From positions 1 through 29,556 of the forward strand of contig URYV01000003.1 of NCBI GenBank assembly GCA_900552285.1: a stretch of DNA of 29,556 nucleotides, written 5' to 3'. Shown here piece after piece: positions 22,594-29,556 of the stretch (position 1 is the stretch's first letter; each line of letters opens with the position of its first letter). The translations under genes and the position numbers were made by a program. Below the pieces are notes generated by a model. That model was not told the origin of the DNA, made no database searches, and saw only the letters and a program-made list of their open reading frames with translations. The stretch comes from an uncultured Oscillospiraceae bacterium (GTDB lineage Bacteria > Bacillota > Clostridia > Oscillospirales > Acutalibacteraceae).

Positions 22594-24861
22594 ATGACAA
22601 ACGTAGACACCGAAAAACTGCTCGAGGTCGCCCGCAGAATTCGCGAAATGCGTGAGATCGTGGGTCTGACCGTGGAGGAAATGGCCGAAAAAACCGAGGT
22701 AACCGTGGACGATTACCTTAAATATGAGGCCGGACAGCTTGACTTCCCCTTCACCTTTATTCACAAATGTTCACTTGCCTTCGGAATCGGCATCACCGAC
22801 CTTCTCGAAGGACAGAGCGCCCACCTTTCTTCCTACACCGTTACCCGCAAGGGCAAGGGTCAGGAAACCGCCAAGGAGGACGGCATCAACATCCAAAACC
22901 TTGCCCCTCTTTTCCGCAAAAAAATCGCCGAGCCCTATTGGGTTCGTTACGACTACCGCGAGGAGCTTCAAAACAAGCCCATCCACCTCACCAAACACTC
23001 GGGACAGGAGTTCGACCTTGTTATCAAGGGTAAAATGAAGGTTCAGGTCGGCGACAACACCGAGGTTCTCGAGGAAGGCGACAGCATCTATTACAACAGC
23101 TCCACTCCCCACGGAATGATCGCCGTCGACGGCAGCGAGGTGCTCTTCCTTGCGGTGGTTCTCCCGGGAGAGGCTCACACCGAAACCGTCGTCCGCGACA
23201 CCCTCATCCCCGGCCGCACCCCCGGCAAGACCTTTGTCAGCGAGAAGTTTATAAAGACCCTCGAGGACGAAAACGGCGTGCTCAAGAAAATCGACTTTGT
23301 CAACGAGGACAGCTACAATTTCGCCTTCGACACCGTCGACGCCATCGCCAAAAAGGACCCCGAAAAGCTTGCCATGCTTCACATCTCGAGAGACAAGGTG
23401 GAGCGCCGCTTTACATTTAATAATATGAAACGCTATTCGGCTCAGGTGGCAAACTACTTCACCTCTCTCGGCATCAAAAAGGGCGACCGCGTCATGCTGG
23501 TGCTCAAGCGCCATTATCAGTTCTGGTTCTCCTTCCTCGCCCTCAACAAGATCGGCGCCGTGGCCATCCCCGCCACCCATCAGCTCAAGGCTCACGACTT
23601 TGAATACCGCTTTAAGGCCGCCGATGTTTCGGCCATCGTGTGCACCGACGACGACGGAGTTCCGAATTGCGTGGACGAGGTTGCCGACAACTGCCCCACC
23701 CTCAAGGTCAAGGTAGTGGTCGGAAAGGACAGAGAGGGTTGGCACAACTTTGACGCCGAGTATCCCCTCTTCAGCGCCCATTATTACCGCACCGCCGACA
23801 GCGCCTGCGGTGACGACAACATGCTCATGTTCTTCACCTCCGGCACCACCGGCTATCCCAAAATCGCAACCCATTCCTGCAAATATGCCCTCGGTCACTA
23901 TATCACCGCTAAATACTGGCACGGAGTCAGCGACGACGGTCTCCACTTCACCATCTCCGACACCGGCTGGGGCAAGGCGCTGTGGGGCAAAATGTTCGGA
24001 CAGTGGCTGTGCGAGGGAGCGGTCTTTACCTATGACTTTGACCGTTTCTCGGCCGCCGACATTCTCCCCATGTTCGCAAAATATCAAATCACCACCTTCT
24101 GTGCTCCTCCCACAATGCTCCGCATGATGGTCAAGGAGGACATCTCGAAATACGACCTTTCCTCCATCCGCCACATGACCACCGCCGGCGAGGCGCTCAA
24201 CCCCGAGGTATATAAACAATTCGAAAAGGCCACCGGCCTTAAGATCATGGAGGGCTTCGGCCAGACCGAAACCACCCTCGCCATCGCAAACCTCATGGGT
24301 CAGCCCCACAAAATCGGCTCCATGGGCAAGCCCTCTCCCCAATTCGACATCACCCTTCTCGACAGCGACGGAAATCCCGTTCCCGACGGCGAATCCGGAG
24401 AGATCGTCATCAAGACCTCCGACAAGGTTCCCTGCGGACTGTTCAAGGGCTACTACAAAAACGAAGAAAAGACCAAAGAGGTCTGGCACGACGGTTATTA
24501 TCACACCGGCGACGTTGCATGGCGCGACGAGGACGGCTTCTACTGGTATGTGAGCCGCGTGGACGACGTCATCAAGTCCTCGGGCTACCGCATCGGACCC
24601 TTCGAAATCGAAAGCGTCATCATGGAGCTGCCCTATGTTCTTGAGTGCGCCGTTACCGCCGCTCCCGACGAGGTCAGAGGACAGGTCGTCAAGGCCAACG
24701 TTGTGCTCACCAAGGGCACCGAGCCTTCCGACGAGCTTAAAAAGGAAATCCAGACCTACGTTAAAAAGAACACCGCTCCCTACAAATATCCCCGTATAGT
24801 GGAATTCAAGGACGAGCTGCCCAAGACCATCAGCGGCAAGATCCAGCGCAACAAGCTTTAA
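22594..24861 (+). CDS. HTH-cupin-acyl-CoA synthetase fusion (AMP-forming)
   Basis: The 755 residues carry three modules. About 7-72 is an XRE-type helix-turn-helix (RRIREMREIVGLTVEEMAEKTEVTVDDYLKYEAGQ). About 120-192 is a cupin (HSGQEFDLVIKGKMKVQVGDN, DSIYYNSSTPHGM). About 240-755 is an AMP-forming acyl-CoA synthetase of the medium/short-chain type. The ligase has the P-loop TSGTTGYPK (415-423), GFGQTE (554-559), YHTGDVAWRDEDG and catalytic K749 in SGKIQRNKL, so it should be active: carboxylate + ATP + CoA to acyl-CoA. The first two modules have the order of SutR/PuuR-type regulators. The ATG at 22594 has GGAGG at 8 nt. It opens a T-box operon with a ketoacid ferredoxin oxidoreductase, so the substrate is likely isobutyrate or another branched or aryl acid. 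Confidence 0.9.
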   Translation: MTNVDTEKLLEVARRIREMREIVGLTVEEMAEKTEVTVDDYLKYEAGQLDFPFTFIHKCSLAFGIGITDLLEGQSAHLSSYTVTRKGKGQETAKEDGINIQNLAPLFRKKIAEPYWVRYDYREELQNKPIHLTKHSGQEFDLVIKGKMKVQVGDNTEVLEEGDSIYYNSSTPHGMIAVDGSEVLFLAVVLPGEAHTETVVRDTLIPGRTPGKTFVSEKFIKTLEDENGVLKKIDFVNEDSYNFAFDTVDAIAKKDPEKLAMLHISRDKVERRFTFNNMKRYSAQVANYFTSLGIKKGDRVMLVLKRHYQFWFSFLALNKIGAVAIPATHQLKAHDFEYRFKAADVSAIVCTDDDGVPNCVDEVADNCPTLKVKVVVGKDREGWHNFDAEYPLFSAHYYRTADSACGDDNMLMFFTSGTTGYPKIATHSCKYALGHYITAKYWHGVSDDGLHFTISDTGWGKALWGKMFGQWLCEGAVFTYDFDRFSAADILPMFAKYQITTFCAPPTMLRMMVKEDISKYDLSSIRHMTTAGEALNPEVYKQFEKATGLKIMEGFGQTETTLAIANLMGQPHKIGSMGKPSPQFDITLLDSDGNPVPDGESGEIVIKTSDKVPCGLFKGYYKNEEKTKEVWHDGYYHTGDVAWRDEDGFYWYVSRVDDVIKSSGYRIGPFEIESVIMELPYVLECAVTAAPDEVRGQVVKANVVLTKGTEPSDELKKEIQTYVKKNTAPYKYPRIVEFKDELPKTISGKIQRNKL

Positions 24862-24905
24862 TATTTAATAATTTTTCTCTTTTGGAAGTTTAACGGAGGC
24901 GAAAG

Positions 24906-25571
24906 ATGTACAATTATAAGCGAGTAACCCTGCTTTGCGGCCATTACGGCAGCGGCAAGACAAACGTCGCCGTCAACATGGCTCTCGAGCTTGCGGCTCT
25001 CGGAAAAAACACGGCGGTTGCCGACCTTGACATTGTAAATCCCTACTTTCGCACCAAGGACAGCAAAGAGGACTTTGAGGCGGCGGGAGTGCGGCTTATC
25101 TGTTCGGAATATGCCAACACGAACCTCGACATTCCCGCCCTTCCCCAGGATATATATGCCGTCACCGACGATAAAAGTTTAAATGTCATCGTCGATGTCG
25201 GCGGGGACGACCGCGGTGCCTATGCCCTCGGCCGTATCGCCCCGGCTCTCGTGAGCGAAGGAAATTTCGACTGTCTCATGGTCATAAACCGTTTCCGTCC
25301 CCTGACTCCCGACGCAAAATCCACCGTCGAGGTTATGAGAGAAATAGAGGCGGCGGGAAAAATTCCCTTCACCGGGCTTGTGAACAACTCGAATCTCGGT
25401 GCCGAAACGACGGCGGAGGACGTGCTGTCGTCGGAAAGCTATGCAAACGAGGTGTCCCGCCTTTGCGGGCTGCCGATTAGGCTCACCTCCTTTGACAAAG
25501 CTCTTGAAAACGAGCTTTCGGGGAGGCTTTCGAATCCCTTTCCCCTTAAACTTCAAAAAAGACCCGTATAA
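24906..25571 (+). CDS. P-loop NTPase of the ParA/MinD/CobQ class, function unknown
   Basis: The 221-residue protein has Walker A GHYGSGKTN at 12-20 and VADLDIVNPYFRTKD (deviant Walker/switch region). It also has IVDVGGDDRGAYALGRIAPAL and VINRFRPLTPDAKSTVEVM, with LVNNSNLGAET near the nucleotide base position. There is no membrane segment or Fe-S cysteine motif. It sits between the acyl-CoA synthetase (44 nt upstream) and the ferredoxin subunit (16 nt downstream), inside the oxidoreductase operon. This suggests a role with that enzyme: metal or cluster loading, or ATP-driven assembly or activation. That role is inference from context only. The ribosome site is GGAGG before ATG at 24906. Confidence 0.85.
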   Translation: MYNYKRVTLLCGHYGSGKTNVAVNMALELAALGKNTAVADLDIVNPYFRTKDSKEDFEAAGVRLICSEYANTNLDIPALPQDIYAVTDDKSLNVIVDVGGDDRGAYALGRIAPALVSEGNFDCLMVINRFRPLTPDAKSTVEVMREIEAAGKIPFTGLVNNSNLGAETTAEDVLSSESYANEVSRLCGLPIRLTSFDKALENELSGRLSNPFPLKLQKRPV

Positions 25572-25587
25572 AATAAGGAGCGATAAT

Positions 25588-25794
25588 ATGGCAAAGCTTA
25601 CCTTTAATACCGACAACTGCAAGGGCTGCGGGCTGTGCGTTGACGCATGTCCCAAGGGCCTTTTGGCCCTGTCGGAGGAAAAAATCAACAAGAAGGGGCA
25701 TCATCCCGCCGAGCTGACCGACGAGGGTGCCTGCGTCGGATGTGCGTCCTGCGCGATAATGTGTCCCGACTGTATCATAAAGGTTGAGAGGTGA
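25588..25794 (+). CDS. 2x[4Fe-4S] ferredoxin-type delta subunit of the 2-oxoacid oxidoreductase
   Basis: A 68-residue protein with two cluster motifs: CKGCGLCVDACP and CVGCASCAIMCP. It is the electron-transfer delta subunit of four-subunit VOR/KOR enzymes, in which it passes electrons between the thiamine site and external ferredoxin. The ATG at 25588 follows AAGGAG by 7 nt; the longer in-frame reading from 25399 has an Arg-rich, gene-overlapping prefix that is not real. Its stop overlaps a GTG (GTGA) just before the alpha-subunit start. Confidence 0.95.
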   Translation: MAKLTFNTDNCKGCGLCVDACPKGLLALSEEKINKKGHHPAELTDEGACVGCASCAIMCPDCIIKVER

Positions 25795-25799
25795 AGGAA

Positions 25800-26855
25800 A
25801 TGTCTGAAAAGGTACTTATGAAGGGCAATGAAGCCATTGCCGAGGCGGCCATTCTTGCGGGCTGCCGCCACTATTTCGGTTATCCAATAACTCCTCAGAC
25901 CGAAATCGCCGCTTATATGGCCAAAAAAATGCCCAAAATCGGCGGTGTTTTTCTTCAGGCCGAAAGCGAAATTGCCGCAATCAACATGGTATACGGCGTT
26001 TCCTCGGCGGGAAAAAGAGTCATGACCTCCTCCTCAAGCCCCGGAATTTCCCTTAAGGGCGAAGGACTTTCCTATCTTGCCGGATGCGACCTTCCGGCTC
26101 TCGTGGTAAACGTTCAGCGCGGCGGCCCCGGACTCGGCGGAATTCAGCCCAGCCAGTCGGACTATTTCCAGGCCACCAAGGGCGGCGCCCACGGCGATTT
26201 TCACATGATAGTTCTCGCTCCCGCCTCGGTTCAGGAAATGGCCGAGCTGACCGTCAAGGGCTTTGAGCTTGCCGACAAATACCGCATGACCTCCATGATA
26301 ATGGCCGACGGCACCATGGGACAGATGATGGAGCCGGTTCAGCTTGATTTCGACATAAAGCCCGCCCCCGAAAAGCCTTGGGCCACCACCGGCACGAAAA
26401 TGAGCCGTCCCCACAACATAGTGAACTCGCTTTCCCTCGTTCCCGAGGAGCTTGAGCAGCTCAATTTCGCCCGCTATGAGCGTTATAAAACGGTGGAAAA
26501 AGAGGTTCCCATGTTTGAGGAATATCTCATGGACGACGCCGAGATATGCGTTGTTGCCTTCGGCATTGCCGCCCGAGTTTCCAAAAACGCCGTTAACGAG
26601 GCGAGAAAACAGGGCCTCAAGGTCGGTATGATAAGACCCATAACCCTTTGGCCCTTCCCCGTCGCCCCCTTTGAGAAGGCTCTTTCACATGTAAACAGAT
26701 TTATTTCGGTGGAGCTTTCCATGGGTCAGATGATCGAGGACATCAGACTTGCCGTCAGGTGTCAAAAAGAAGTTACACTCTGCAACAGGGTGGGCGGTAT
26801 GATTCCCTCCCCCGAGCAGGTGCTTGAAGCAATCAAAAACGGAGGTGCGGAATAA
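25800..26855 (+). CDS. vorB: 3-methyl-2-oxobutanoate (2-oxoacid):ferredoxin oxidoreductase, alpha subunit
   Basis: The 351-residue alpha subunit of the pyruvate:ferredoxin oxidoreductase superfamily catalyses 2-oxoacid + CoA to acyl-CoA + CO2, with reversible ferredoxin reduction. MKGNEAIAEAAILAGCRHYFGYPITPQTEI at the N terminus and VQRGGPGLGGIQPSQSDYFQATKGGAHGD are diagnostic for the VorB/KorA group. The start ATG at 25800 gives the usual MSEKVLMKGNEA opening; a GTG at 25791 is possible. VOR assignment over KOR rests on family resemblance and the branched-chain aminotransferase in the same operon. The stop overlaps the next start as TAATG. Confidence 0.9.
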   Translation: MSEKVLMKGNEAIAEAAILAGCRHYFGYPITPQTEIAAYMAKKMPKIGGVFLQAESEIAAINMVYGVSSAGKRVMTSSSSPGISLKGEGLSYLAGCDLPALVVNVQRGGPGLGGIQPSQSDYFQATKGGAHGDFHMIVLAPASVQEMAELTVKGFELADKYRMTSMIMADGTMGQMMEPVQLDFDIKPAPEKPWATTGTKMSRPHNIVNSLSLVPEELEQLNFARYERYKTVEKEVPMFEEYLMDDAEICVVAFGIAARVSKNAVNEARKQGLKVGMIRPITLWPFPVAPFEKALSHVNRFISVELSMGQMIEDIRLAVRCQKEVTLCNRVGGMIPSPEQVLEAIKNGGAE

Positions 26856-27607
26856 TGGTGGTATTTGACAGACCTCATGCTTTAATCGACGTTCCCATGC
26901 ACTACTGCCCCGGCTGTACCCACGGCATTGTTCACCGTCTTGTGGCCGAGGTAATCGATGAGCTCGGTATCGAGGGAAAAACCATCGGTATCGCTCCGGT
27001 GGGATGTTCGGTTATGGCTTATAATTACTTTAACTGCGACGTTATCGAGGCGGCTCACGGCCGCGCCCCCGCCGTCGCAACGGGCGTCAAGCGCGCCGAC
27101 CCCGAAAACCACATCGTCTTTACATATCAGGGAGACGGCGACCTCGCCTCCATCGGTATGGCCGAGACGGTTCACGCCGCCGCCCGAAACGAAAATATAA
27201 CGGTAATTTTCATAAACAACGCAATTTACGGCATGACCGGCGGTCAGATGGCTCCCACCTCTCTTCCCGGTCAGGTGACCCAGACCTCTCCCTACGGCCG
27301 CGACCCCAAGCTCTGCGGCTATCCCGTCAAGATATGCGAAATGCTTTCCGAGCTTGAAGGCCCCGAATATCTCGAGAGGGTCACAGTCAACAATGTTAAA
27401 AATGTCAGAAACGCCAAAAAGGCCATTAAAAAGGCTTTTCAAAATCAAATCGACGGCAAGGGATTTTCCCTTGTGGAGGTCGTCTCCTCCTGTCCCACCA
27501 ACTGGGGCATGACCCCCAAAGAGGCTCTCAAGTGGATTGACGAGCATATGCTGCCCTACTATCCCCTCGGAGTGTATAAGGACAGATCGGCAAAGGAGGA
27601 AAAATAA
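26855..27607 (+). CDS. vorA: 2-oxoacid:ferredoxin oxidoreductase, beta (thiamine diphosphate) subunit
   Basis: The 250-residue beta subunit carries the catalytic thiamine diphosphate. The TPP/Mg motif is GDGDLASIGMAETVHAAARNENITVIFINN (93-122), and NNAIYGMTGGQMAPT completes the site. HYCPGCTHG near residue 16 is the usual N-terminal cysteine pair. The length matches short KorB/VorA-type subunits that lack an Fe-S domain. A strong GGAGGTG site precedes the ATG, which overlaps the alpha-subunit stop by 1 nt; its own stop overlaps the gamma start the same way, so equimolar synthesis is expected. Confidence 0.91.
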   Translation: MVVFDRPHALIDVPMHYCPGCTHGIVHRLVAEVIDELGIEGKTIGIAPVGCSVMAYNYFNCDVIEAAHGRAPAVATGVKRADPENHIVFTYQGDGDLASIGMAETVHAAARNENITVIFINNAIYGMTGGQMAPTSLPGQVTQTSPYGRDPKLCGYPVKICEMLSELEGPEYLERVTVNNVKNVRNAKKAIKKAFQNQIDGKGFSLVEVVSSCPTNWGMTPKEALKWIDEHMLPYYPLGVYKDRSAKEEK

Positions 27608-28140
27608 TGAGCACCAAGAGTATTCTTTTTTCCGGTTTCGGCGGACAGGGCATACTTTTTGCCGGAAAGCTTGTGGCCTATAAAGGGCTTATGGATGACA
27701 AAAACGTAAGCTGGCTTCCCTCCTACGGTCCCGAAATGCGAGGCGGTACGGCAAGCTGCAGCGTCATTTTAAGCGACGAACCGGTCGGCTCCCCCATAAT
27801 TTCAAACGCCGACGTGCTTGTGGCCATGAATTTGCCCTCTCTCGACCGATTTGAAGAGTCGGTAAAGCCGGGCGGCATGATTTTTGTGGACAGCTCCCTT
27901 GTGGAACGCAAGGTAAAGAGAGACGACGTCACCGCCTTTTACGTTCCCGCCACCAAAACCGCGGGAGACAAGGGCTTTTCCACCCTCGCCAACATGATAA
28001 TGGTGGGAAAGCTGCTTAAGGAGCTGGGCGAATTCGACGAGCAAAGCGTTGAAGCGGCGGTTTCCAAGGTTATTTCGGCCAAGCACGCCGACATGAAGGA
28101 AGTTAATATGAACGCCATTAAAACCGGCGCCGAATTTTAA
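27607..28140 (+). CDS. vorC: 2-oxoacid:ferredoxin oxidoreductase, gamma subunit
   Basis: The 177-residue gamma domain protein opens with ILFSGFGGQGILFAGKLVAYKG, the glycine-rich CoA-side motif of the family. SWLPSYGPEMRGGTASCSVILSD and DVLVAMNLPSLDRF follow. It completes the alpha-beta-gamma-delta set, all four subunits being in one operon. The order is delta, alpha, beta, gamma. The aminotransferase start follows 21 nt after its stop. Confidence 0.92.
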   Translation: MSTKSILFSGFGGQGILFAGKLVAYKGLMDDKNVSWLPSYGPEMRGGTASCSVILSDEPVGSPIISNADVLVAMNLPSLDRFEESVKPGGMIFVDSSLVERKVKRDDVTAFYVPATKTAGDKGFSTLANMIMVGKLLKELGEFDEQSVEAAVSKVISAKHADMKEVNMNAIKTGAEF

Positions 28141-28161
28141 ATTTTGCAAAGGAGAAAAATT

Positions 28162-29223
28162 ATGGACATTAAAATCGTAAAAACCGAGCATCCCAAAGAA
28201 AAGCCCGATCCCAAAACCCTCGGATTCGGCAAAATCTTTACCGACCATATGTTCGTTATGGACTATTCCCGCGAAGAGGGCTGGCATGACGCAAGAATCG
28301 TGCCCTTCGGCTACCTCTCGATACACCCTGCCTCCACCGTGCTTCACTACGGTTCGGAAATTTTCGAGGGACTCAAGGCCTATCGCCGCGCCGACGGAAA
28401 GGTTCAGCTTTTCCGCCCCATCGAAAACGTCAGAAGAATGAACAATTCGGCCGAGCGCCTTTGCCTTCCTCAAATTCCCGAGGAGGACGCCCTTAAGGCT
28501 CTCACTACCTTTGTAAATCTTGAGCAGGACTGGACTCCAGGCGAATTCGGCACCTCTCTGTATCTTCGTCCCTTTATGTTCGGAAACGACGAATCCCTCG
28601 GGGTTCACGCCGTTCACAACGCCACCTTCATGATTATCGCCTCCCCCGTCGGAAGCTATTATGCCGAGGGTATCAACCCCGTTAAAATCATGATTGAGGA
28701 CGAGGACGTCCGTGCCGTTCGCGGCGGAACCGGCTATGCAAAGTGCGGCGGAAACTATGCCGCCAGCAACCGTGCGGGTGAGCGCGCCGAACAGAAGGGC
28801 TATTCCCAGGTACTGTGGCTCGACGGCGTTGAGCGCAAATACATCGAAGAGGTTGGCGCCATGAACGTTATGTTCAAGATAAACGGCGAGGTCGTCACCC
28901 CCAAGCTCACCGGCTCCATTCTCCCCGGCATCACGAGAAAATCCTGCATCGAGGTTCTTGCCAAGGAAGGCATTAAGGTAAGCGAGCGCCTTCTCAGCGT
29001 TGACGAGCTTGAAAAGGCCATGGAGGACGGCACCCTTGAGGAAGCATGGGGCTGCGGTACGGCGGCCGTCGTTTCCCCCATCGGCGAGCTTTGCTATAAG
29101 GGCAAAAAATGCACCGTCAACGGCGGAAAAATCGGACCTCTCACCCAGCACCTCTATGACACTCTCACCGGTATTCAGTGGGGCAAAACCGAGGACACCT
29201 TCGGCTGGACCGTGGAAGTCTGA
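28162..29223 (+). CDS. ilvE: Branched-chain amino acid aminotransferase
   Basis: PLP enzyme, fold type IV, that moves the amino group between glutamate and valine, leucine or isoleucine ketoacids. The 353 residues match the longer IlvE/BCAT group II. STVLHYGSEIFEGLKAYRR, TSLYLRPFMFG and GTGYAKCGGNYAAS (with the PLP lysine in the last segment) are seen. VLWLDGVERKYIEEVGAMNVMF and EAWGCGTAAVVSPIGEL are also typical. The ATG at 28162 has AAAGGAG at 7 nt; the upstream in-frame TTG does not. It is the last gene of the T-box operon and supplies the final step (ketoacid to amino acid) for the acyl-CoA carboxylation route inferred here. Confidence 0.95.
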   Translation: MDIKIVKTEHPKEKPDPKTLGFGKIFTDHMFVMDYSREEGWHDARIVPFGYLSIHPASTVLHYGSEIFEGLKAYRRADGKVQLFRPIENVRRMNNSAERLCLPQIPEEDALKALTTFVNLEQDWTPGEFGTSLYLRPFMFGNDESLGVHAVHNATFMIIASPVGSYYAEGINPVKIMIEDEDVRAVRGGTGYAKCGGNYAASNRAGERAEQKGYSQVLWLDGVERKYIEEVGAMNVMFKINGEVVTPKLTGSILPGITRKSCIEVLAKEGIKVSERLLSVDELEKAMEDGTLEEAWGCGTAAVVSPIGELCYKGKKCTVNGGKIGPLTQHLYDTLTGIQWGKTEDTFGWTVEV

Positions 29224-29240
29224 TTACCTTTTAAACAATC

Positions 29241-29278
29241 AAAAAAGGAGTATCGGGAAGATACTCCTTTTTCTTTTA
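29241..29278 (+). terminator. Terminator of the T-box/VOR operon
   Basis: GGAGTATC (29247-29254) pairs GATACTCC (29260-29267) around GGGAA, with an A run before and T-rich tract after. It can also end the converging minus-strand membrane protein gene. Confidence 0.9.
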
Positions 29279-29283
29279 TGTGT

Positions 29284-29502
29284 TTATCTGATTTTGTCCT
29301 GCTTTTTGCCGAAGTTAAGCTTCCACAGCAAAAGCGACAGTAAAAACGCTCCGCCGATTATTCCGACAAACCATACGGCCGAAATTGCGGCGGGATTTTG
29401 CTTTATCATAAGAATGGGATAGGGACCCTTCATTTTTCCCGTAAGATTGAGGGTTATTGCGGCTGCGGCATACAAAAGAACGGGAGCAGTTCCCAAAAGC
29501 AT
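29284..29502 (-). CDS. Partial small membrane protein (start uncertain)
   Basis: The C-terminal ~72 residues of a hydrophobic protein: helix 1 MLLGTAPVLLYAAAAITLNL, a short loop GKMKGPYPILMI, helix 2 near ISAVWFVGIIGGAFLLSLLLW, and a basic tail KLNFGKKQDKIR. No family is recognised. The frame is open only to a stop at 29524-29526. The two possible starts (ATG 29502, GTG 29514) have no ribosome site. Because the bases beyond about 29500 look like another gene in another frame, the true N terminus may have been lost at a junction. Confidence 0.5.
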   Translation of the reverse strand: MLLGTAPVLLYAAAAITLNLTGKMKGPYPILMIKQNPAAISAVWFVGIIGGAFLLSLLLWKLNFGKKQDKIR

Positions 29503-29554
29503 TGATCGCGGCACTGGTAGAGGTCAGCGTGCAGTTGGAGATGATGACGTTCTT
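29501..29554 (-). pseudogene. Fragment resembling a beta-helix protein in a different frame, at the window end
   Basis: Minus strand from 29554 reads KNVIISNCTLTSTSAAIN, a pattern typical of right-handed beta-helix turns (NVxIxNCxL). It is not in the frame of the membrane protein. Codons are GTC, ATC, TCC, TGC, ACG, CTG and ACC rather than the local AT-richer mix. It is too short to classify and could be a chimeric contig end. Confidence 0.35.
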
Positions 29555-29556
29555 GG

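Noticed and set aside
22771..24504. 577-codon open frame on the minus strand
   Set aside because: It lies wholly antisense to the acyl-CoA synthetase gene and is Gly/Val-rich, as expected from its C-ending codons; no ribosome site or family motif.
25399..25587. N-terminal extension of the ferredoxin subunit
   Set aside because: Arg/Cys-rich shadow inside the upstream NTPase gene; the ATG at 25588 has a good ribosome site and full ferredoxin motifs.
27802..29151. 449-codon open frame on the minus strand
   Set aside because: Antisense shadow of the gamma subunit and aminotransferase genes with the same codon-bias artefact.
1..29556. CRISPR arrays, tRNA or rRNA genes, prophage or transposase genes
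   Set aside because: No regularly spaced repeats, cloverleaf tRNA or rRNA-like sequence and no transposase or phage protein motif were seen; only the 161-bp element looks mobile.

Overview
The window (29,556 bp) reads as chromosomal DNA of a low-to-mid GC anaerobic Firmicute, most likely an uncultured gut or rumen Clostridia member of the Oscillospiraceae/Ruminococcaceae type. This rests on a T-box leader, sigma-A promoters with AGGAGG-type ribosome sites, a ferredoxin-linked 2-oxoacid oxidoreductase, PduL as phosphotransacylase, a short ThiI without rhodanese domain, a class B sortase, and strongly C-ending codons. This is inference; no marker gene or rRNA is present. Both ends look like contig ends: the left end begins inside a repeat, and the right end looks like a foreign or chimeric junction.

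Layout. 1-131: right part of a 161-bp repeat element and the deoC terminator. 132-788: deoC (minus). 907-3287: polar amino acid ABC transporter operon (minus; binding lipoprotein, permease, ATPase) with an intercistronic hairpin after the binding-protein gene. 3386-8301: two-gene polysaccharide locus (minus; membrane-anchored double beta-helix protein, then a heparinase II/III-like protein without signal peptide). 8397-9987: D-2-hydroxyacid dehydrogenase and flavodoxin-fold reductase (minus). 10143-12888: COG2426 membrane protein (plus), family 4 uracil-DNA glycosylase (minus), pduL (plus) and a diacylglycerol-kinase-like lipid kinase (plus). 12949-14669: PfkB sugar kinase and D-lyxose isomerase operon (minus). 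14754-14914: a complete 161-bp element with terminal inverted repeats, whose right half recurs at 1-77.

14932-20891 is one tight minus-strand operon: cysteine desulfurase, thiI, a CinA-sortase B fusion, a YbaK-type tRNA deacylase and a short-chain dehydrogenase. The desulfurase and ThiI should form the 4-thiouridine/thiamine sulfur relay. The third gene is the main oddity: a full-length CinA joined in frame, through a lysine-rich linker and one membrane helix, to a complete class B sortase with His, Cys and Arg in place.

21070-21966: degV (minus). 22252-29278 is one plus-strand transcription unit with a near-consensus promoter, a full T-box leader, an HTH-cupin-acyl-CoA synthetase fusion, a P-loop NTPase, a 2x[4Fe-4S] ferredoxin, the other three subunits of a VOR-type ketoacid:ferredoxin oxidoreductase, a branched-chain aminotransferase and a strong terminator. 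A T-box turns genes on when a tRNA is uncharged, so the operon is best read as amino acid synthesis by acid salvage: branched (or aryl) acid to acyl-CoA, reductive carboxylation to 2-oxoacid, then transamination. It is less likely to be a catabolic VOR operon.
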